Positions 59,700 to 64,000 of a stretch of DNA of 64,000 bases are shown piece by piece; within the stretch, counting starts at the first letter, position 1, and every line of letters begins with the position of its first letter. Under the pieces are notes generated by a model. The model made no database searches, was not told the origin of the DNA, and saw only the letters and a list, made by a program, of their open reading frames with translations. The stretch is from Nymphaea colorata. Taxonomy: Eukaryota; Streptophyta; Magnoliopsida; Nymphaeales; Nymphaeaceae. The position numbers and the translations under genes were made by a program. The stretch lies in NCBI RefSeq assembly GCF_008831285.2, contig NW_022204507.1:4980174-5044173 (forward strand), read 5' to 3'.

Positions 59700-60403
59700 A
59701 GAACGATGAACTCCATGGGTCTCCGGAAGCTTGAGGAATTAAATGCCAACAGGGAAATAGAAAACGGCGAGGAGAGATATGGGAGATGAAGATCTCAGAT
59801 GATGTTACACAGCCATTTGTGACACATTATTTCCCCCATCAAATGGCAGCATACATCGTCACATAAGATTCTACATCTACAGCTCCAAAGGAGCCTTACA
59901 GAATAGTCTTGTGGAAGAAACTTGATGATTACTACAGGGCAATGATAAATCAACTTGAAGATAATGGAAAGTACAAGAATATGTTGGTTTCTTATGTCTA
60001 CATGCTTAAATCAATTATCAAATAGATAAATTGTTTTTAATTGAATGAATCACCTTATGTAAAAGCAGAGTTTGAACCTATTGGGGATATGAATTCCTGA
60101 ACATGGTTTGCATTACTAATAACAGGAATCTTTGGTTCTTAATATGATATTTGAAGAGTTATCACCGACTCTCTTGAAAGGGTTGAGAAGATTCAAGAGG
60201 CATTGGGCCTAGGAACACTAATTTCTTTTGAATATTTTATTGCAATACAATATAGAGTCAATAAATACAAAAGAAAAATTAAAAATGGAATTAAAATTAC
60301 GTGTGCCTTTCAAGTTTCTCTATTTTTCATGAATTACATGAATGTTGAGAACCAGGTTTTTGCTATTCGTATGTGGATTCTTTTTCAATACATGATAAAA
60401 CAG
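59700..60403 (+). pseudogene. Unidentified exon-like pair, right arm
   Basis: Plus-strand copy of the pair at 49215-49930. Exon-like 1 (about 59700-60020) includes VTQPFVTHYFPHQMAAY and LWKKLDDYYRAM. Exon-like 2 runs from the AACAG acceptor (60125) to the CAG/GTAATC donor (60403). The product is not recognised, and it carries the same in-frame stop as the left copy. Confidence 0.4.
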
Positions 60404-60512
60404 GTAATCTAGTTATGGTCCTTTCTCTTGTGAGCTCTCTAGTTCCATTGATGTACATGCCTCGTATGCAACTTGCTGTTGATTGTGAAACATGAACTTG
60501 TAGTGGTTCATC

Positions 60513-61104
60513 TCTGTCAACCTATTGCAAGGTTTTAAGATCAAGCTACTGATATTGTTCCCAGGAAACAAATTAAAAATGTGAAGGATGAATTGGTAAG
60601 AAAACAGACTTCCTTATTTGATAATGGACATATAATAGTTGAAGATGTATAAACCCCTTTCGTCCTGTTAGTTTTCCCTTTCTTCTGTTCTGTCTTAGTT
60701 ATGTATTATATAGTAGTGCATAACCACTTTTTTATATATCTCCTCTTCTATCTAATTTTTGAATCCTTATAGTGGATTTTTTTTGGGTACTTGATCTATT
60801 TTCACTAAGTGGGGGAAAATTTTATAACTTTTGAGTGAAAAACTTTAAAAAATTAACTACTTTTGCGGTCAAAGTCATAATCTAGTGAACGCGCTTTAAG
60901 TTATGAGCCTACACTAAGGTTCAACTTTTATATAGGAGACTGTAGAAATACTTACCAAAAACCTTGAAGTTTTGTTGCAAGGTCACTCTTTATGCAAGAC
61001 ATATGGGTAATTTGGAGAGAACATTGAGGAGGATATAAGGCATTCAAAGTATTTCAGCCCAAGCGAGGTAGTTGAATATGGAATCATAGGCATGGCGGCG
61101 TGAG
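60513..61104 (+). pseudogene. CLPR4: CLPR4-like gene fragment (two exons with intron), right arm
   Basis: Plus-strand copy of 48549-49108. Exon A is 60513-60595 (QPIARF, stop, DQATDIVPRKQIKNVKDEL) with the GTAAG donor at 60596. Exon B starts near 60980 after GCAAG with VTLYARHMGN and continues, after the same frame slip, with SKYFSPSEVVEYGIIG to about 61104. Small differences from the left arm (for example ENIEED against EKIEED, and GGCGGCGTGA against GGCGTGA at the end) postdate the shared stop and frameshift. The gene was therefore already broken before the two arms diverged. Confidence 0.75.
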
Positions 61105-63830
61105 ATGTTGACTTTATTTCTTGTACAGAAACACTAGCTGAAAGGAAAACTCTTATTCAATTTTCTATGGGTACTTTGCATTGAAAGAGGGAGAGAGGAT
61201 CGCAGTGTTGTTGCTAATCTAAGAAAACCCAGCCTACATGAAGAAGTTGAATTTTCTTAATTAAATGTAATGTCTTTAACTAATAAATGGATGCCATGTG
61301 ATGATAGAAATCTTTCCATTCTTGTTATTAAATGTGAATTCTCTTTTCTTAATTGTTATCACTTTGACTTTGTAGTTTCTAACACGAGGTAAGCTAGTTA
61401 TAGATTTTGTTTTTGAAATAACATAGTATGATCTCAGTTGAAAATTAGTCATATAGCATTATACAATAATATCAATTACTCATTGTTATTTAGTACAATA
61501 ACATCTAACAGTATTAATTTGTACATGCTGCCATGTTCTGTAGTTGACAGCATGATGGCCTAATTTGAGTGTTATTACTTATTGATATAGCAATTAAAGA
61601 AGTTATGTTTTTGAAAGTATAAATATTTATCTGTTCCCAGTGATGGAAAATACACAGCAGAATGCATGCACCATTTGACGCCACATGGTGAACAATGATT
61701 GAAAAATGCACAGCTCGAATTTGTTGTTTATGATGCCCATACATTCTTCTGCTGAGCTTTCTTCCAGTTCACTGTCCATGAAAAGAAATATATTGTGGAT
61801 GTAGCCATATTTCCAATGTTATCCTTTTCATATTTTTTACAGTTACCGCTTTGTTAGTCTTGTAAATTGTATTCAATGTTTTCTAAATATGATGATTGAG
61901 GGAAACCTCTACCAAGTTGCATCACGTACACTAGTATTGAACTCTTTACGTTCATCATGATCTTTATTGTGTTTATTTATTCCAAGTTAATGACTAATTA
62001 CTGTTGGTCTCCAATTTCGATCTGCTATATCTACAGTTGCATTCTGTGTAAAACAGGACTATTTTTTATGTCTTTTACATTTTTCAATATGTAACCTGCA
62101 TGTGCTTCAGATTCTGAGTGGCCTTTCTTCTTTGATCCACAAAATGTTCATGTGAAGAGGGGAGTTTCTAGTGTGTATGTTTTTATTTGTGGCTTTTGTA
62201 GCTTTTATATGTTGTATCCAGAAATGGCTAGAGCATTGCTTCATTTTCACTTATTCATTAATTTTTCATTTTATATGTGAGAAGCTGTAGGTCAGAGGAT
62301 CAATTAATAAACAAACGATTGTCAAAGGGATCAGCAACATTACGAAGGACAGAGTTTTCTTAGAGTTGCTTATACACGATTTATAACTTGATGGTGGATG
62401 TTTTTGAGATGTTTCAATCTTCACATCTGCATTTGTAAGTCGTAAATGATTTTCTGATGACATTTTAAGACAACTCTCACTAGAAATGACATGTAGTTGA
62501 ACTTGCATATAGCCTAAAAGTCTGACTTGTTTTTTTGTTCGTTTTTTCATCTGTATTTTTGTTAATCCAAAATCTGATGCATGGAGTGTTCATCTCTCTC
62601 TCTCTCTCTCTCTCTCTATTTGTTTCAGTAGTCTATGTTTTTGTTTGTTGGTATCGATCTAGATTATCTATTTGAAACCATCCCACTTTCAAATTAGAAA
62701 AAACTGGCTTACCTGCTATAGAAGCGGCATTTTGTTTTGTTTTCAAAAGGGAAAGGAGACCTATAGCAGTGAAGAAATCACTGCTGTAAGAACTTCTAGC
62801 AACGACTTCTACCATTGTAAATAACTCAACGAGTTGTTACCAATGATATTATTGGCAATGACCCTTGGGCTAACAAAAGACTTTTCCCCGTGCTATAAAG
62901 GGCAAGGTCAACCTTATATATTCGCTAGGGCAAGAGTATTTGCCAATAAGTTTATTGGCAACTGCATTATGACTATTGGCTATGGTAAAAGGCGTTTCCA
63001 ATAGCATATATTATAGTTGTGGTTATACACAAGTGGGATAGAGCCCAACTCTGCTCATGTCTTGTTGTGCTCGAGCTATTGTGCTTTAAAGGCTCAGTTC
63101 AAACTCCACTCAACAAACCAAGACCTAGCTTGTGCTCGACACTGAACCTTGAGCAAAGTATCCTGTGTCAGGAATAAAATGGACAGACTCAAGGCTCGTT
63201 TAAGCAAGAACAGTATTTTTATAGCTAACTACATCATTTTGGGAGGCGTCGCAAGGTTAATCTAATGATCAACCTTCAGATGAACATAAGCTGAGACTTT
63301 ATAGTCTGCCTCCCAGGATTTCCTAAATCCCAGCAGTGGTTATCGCCAGAGAGAATTTTTGGCTGGTTCGTAAATGGTAACAAAATAAACTTTTGAATTT
63401 CATTTTAATGAAATCTTTTATTTTGGAAATGAGTTTTTCAATTTAATCTGGCTTGCACTTACGAGATGAAGGATAGGGCTCAGGGCCACTATCCAACAGA
63501 ATTAACAACCAAATTGAAGTGCCCAATTTGACATTTTTTGTAACGATTTGTACCGGTGCAAAAGAAATCTAGCCATATAAAGAACTTTTGGGAAAAAAGG
63601 AGGCAGGGCTATAGAAAAATACATCAATGTCTTTTTTGGCCCCTCAAAATAATGCATCAACCTGTTGCGCATCATCACAAGCCAACACTCCTCGTCCGCC
63701 ACCACTCCATTCCTCCCCATGCAATATCTTGCAAGTTTCAGATGAGGCACAAGAGAAAATCAGGGCTGCCATGGAATCAACAGGGCATAACCAAGGAGGC
63801 CGGGAATGGATGGAACAGAGCATCGTGCTC
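61105..63830. other. Unassigned DNA in the right arm
   Basis: Inverted copy of 45872-48548 with a (TC)n tract at 62594-62618 and an insertion of about 38 bases near 62850 absent from the left arm. No domain recognised. Confidence 0.35.
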
Positions 63831-64000
63831 TTCTTACTTTGACATATTTATACTCTTTCTGTACATAATCAATTTTTTTACAGGCATAAAAGAATATTTT
63901 CTGCTACAACCAAATCATGCCTTCAACCTTCTATAGAATTTCACATGCATGGCAAGGAATAGCACAATTCAATTTTACAGCTTTACAATAGGAGTAAAAA
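63830..64000 (-). repeat. Inverted partial copy of direct repeat copy 1
   Basis: Reverse complement of 45691-45865 (TATA-like TATTTATACTC near 63845). The window ends inside it. Confidence 0.9.

Larger units (their letters stand above)
57220..64000 (-). repeat. Right arm of ~6.75-kb inverted repeat
   Basis: Reverse-complement copy of 45691-52432. From left to right it holds inverted copia A gag, the GC-richer segment, the LTR remnant, direct-repeat copy 2, the MITE, the exon-like pair, the CLPR4 fragment and the unassigned segment, and it runs off the window inside direct-repeat copy 1. Confidence 0.95.

Overview
This is plant nuclear DNA. The evidence is FAR1/FHY3-type MULE remnants, plant mobile domain (PMD) genes, Ty1/copia and Ty3/gypsy debris with plant-type primer-binding sites (TGGTATCAGAGC), and a broken intron-bearing copy of part of the plastid Clp protease gene CLPR4. 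Intergenic sequence is AT-rich. I see no intact protein-coding gene, no tRNA or rRNA gene, and no CRISPR or bacterial feature. The species cannot be read from the window. It looks like a heterochromatic or repeat-dense stretch of a seed-plant genome. One 100-base run of N (57120-57219) marks an assembly gap.

Layout. 1-4340: a FAR1-like transposase pseudogene (+), a PMD fragment (-) and a Ty3/gypsy RT-RNase H fragment (-). 4340-8800: mostly unassigned AT-rich DNA with TA and TA/CA microsatellites. 8800-11520: a DNA element with long inverted ends built from the word ATGAGATAA/TTATCTCAT, plus a third partial copy. 11960-13430: a second PMD pseudogene, opposite in orientation to the first and carrying a MITE-like insert at its end (13465-14431). 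14860-21160: several tandem repeat families, namely a ~258-bp satellite made of three related ~85-bp subunits, a ~319-bp repeat, a ~183-bp repeat and degenerate TTATCTCAT/TATCGCAT arrays. 22115-31206: a large non-autonomous LTR retrotransposon (LARD-like, Tat/Ogre-type ends) with ~2.9-kb LTRs and a ~3.35-kb non-coding interior full of tandem repeats. 31207-44850: five decayed copia pieces, three with recognisable primer-binding sites, one caulimovirid/gypsy-like RNase H piece, and a 2.3-kb palindromic tandem array (38755-41025). 44915-64000: a LINE scrap, then a large inverted repeat (45691-52432 against 57220-64000) around a 4.8-kb spacer that holds two copia elements sharing one LTR, a MITE and the gap.

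The window is layered transposon insertion and decay rather than an operon-like system of cooperating genes. The observations most worth following are: the inverted duplication that ends exactly at the sequencing gap, which is either a true palindrome or a mis-scaffolded haplotype; the CLPR4 fragment with its splice junction preserved in both arms; the higher-order palindromic satellite at 38.8-41.0 kb; the three-subunit satellite at 14.9-16.6 kb; and the LARD-like element with a CpG-dense block upstream of its LTR TATA box. All identifications rest on motif reading by eye; no database search was possible.
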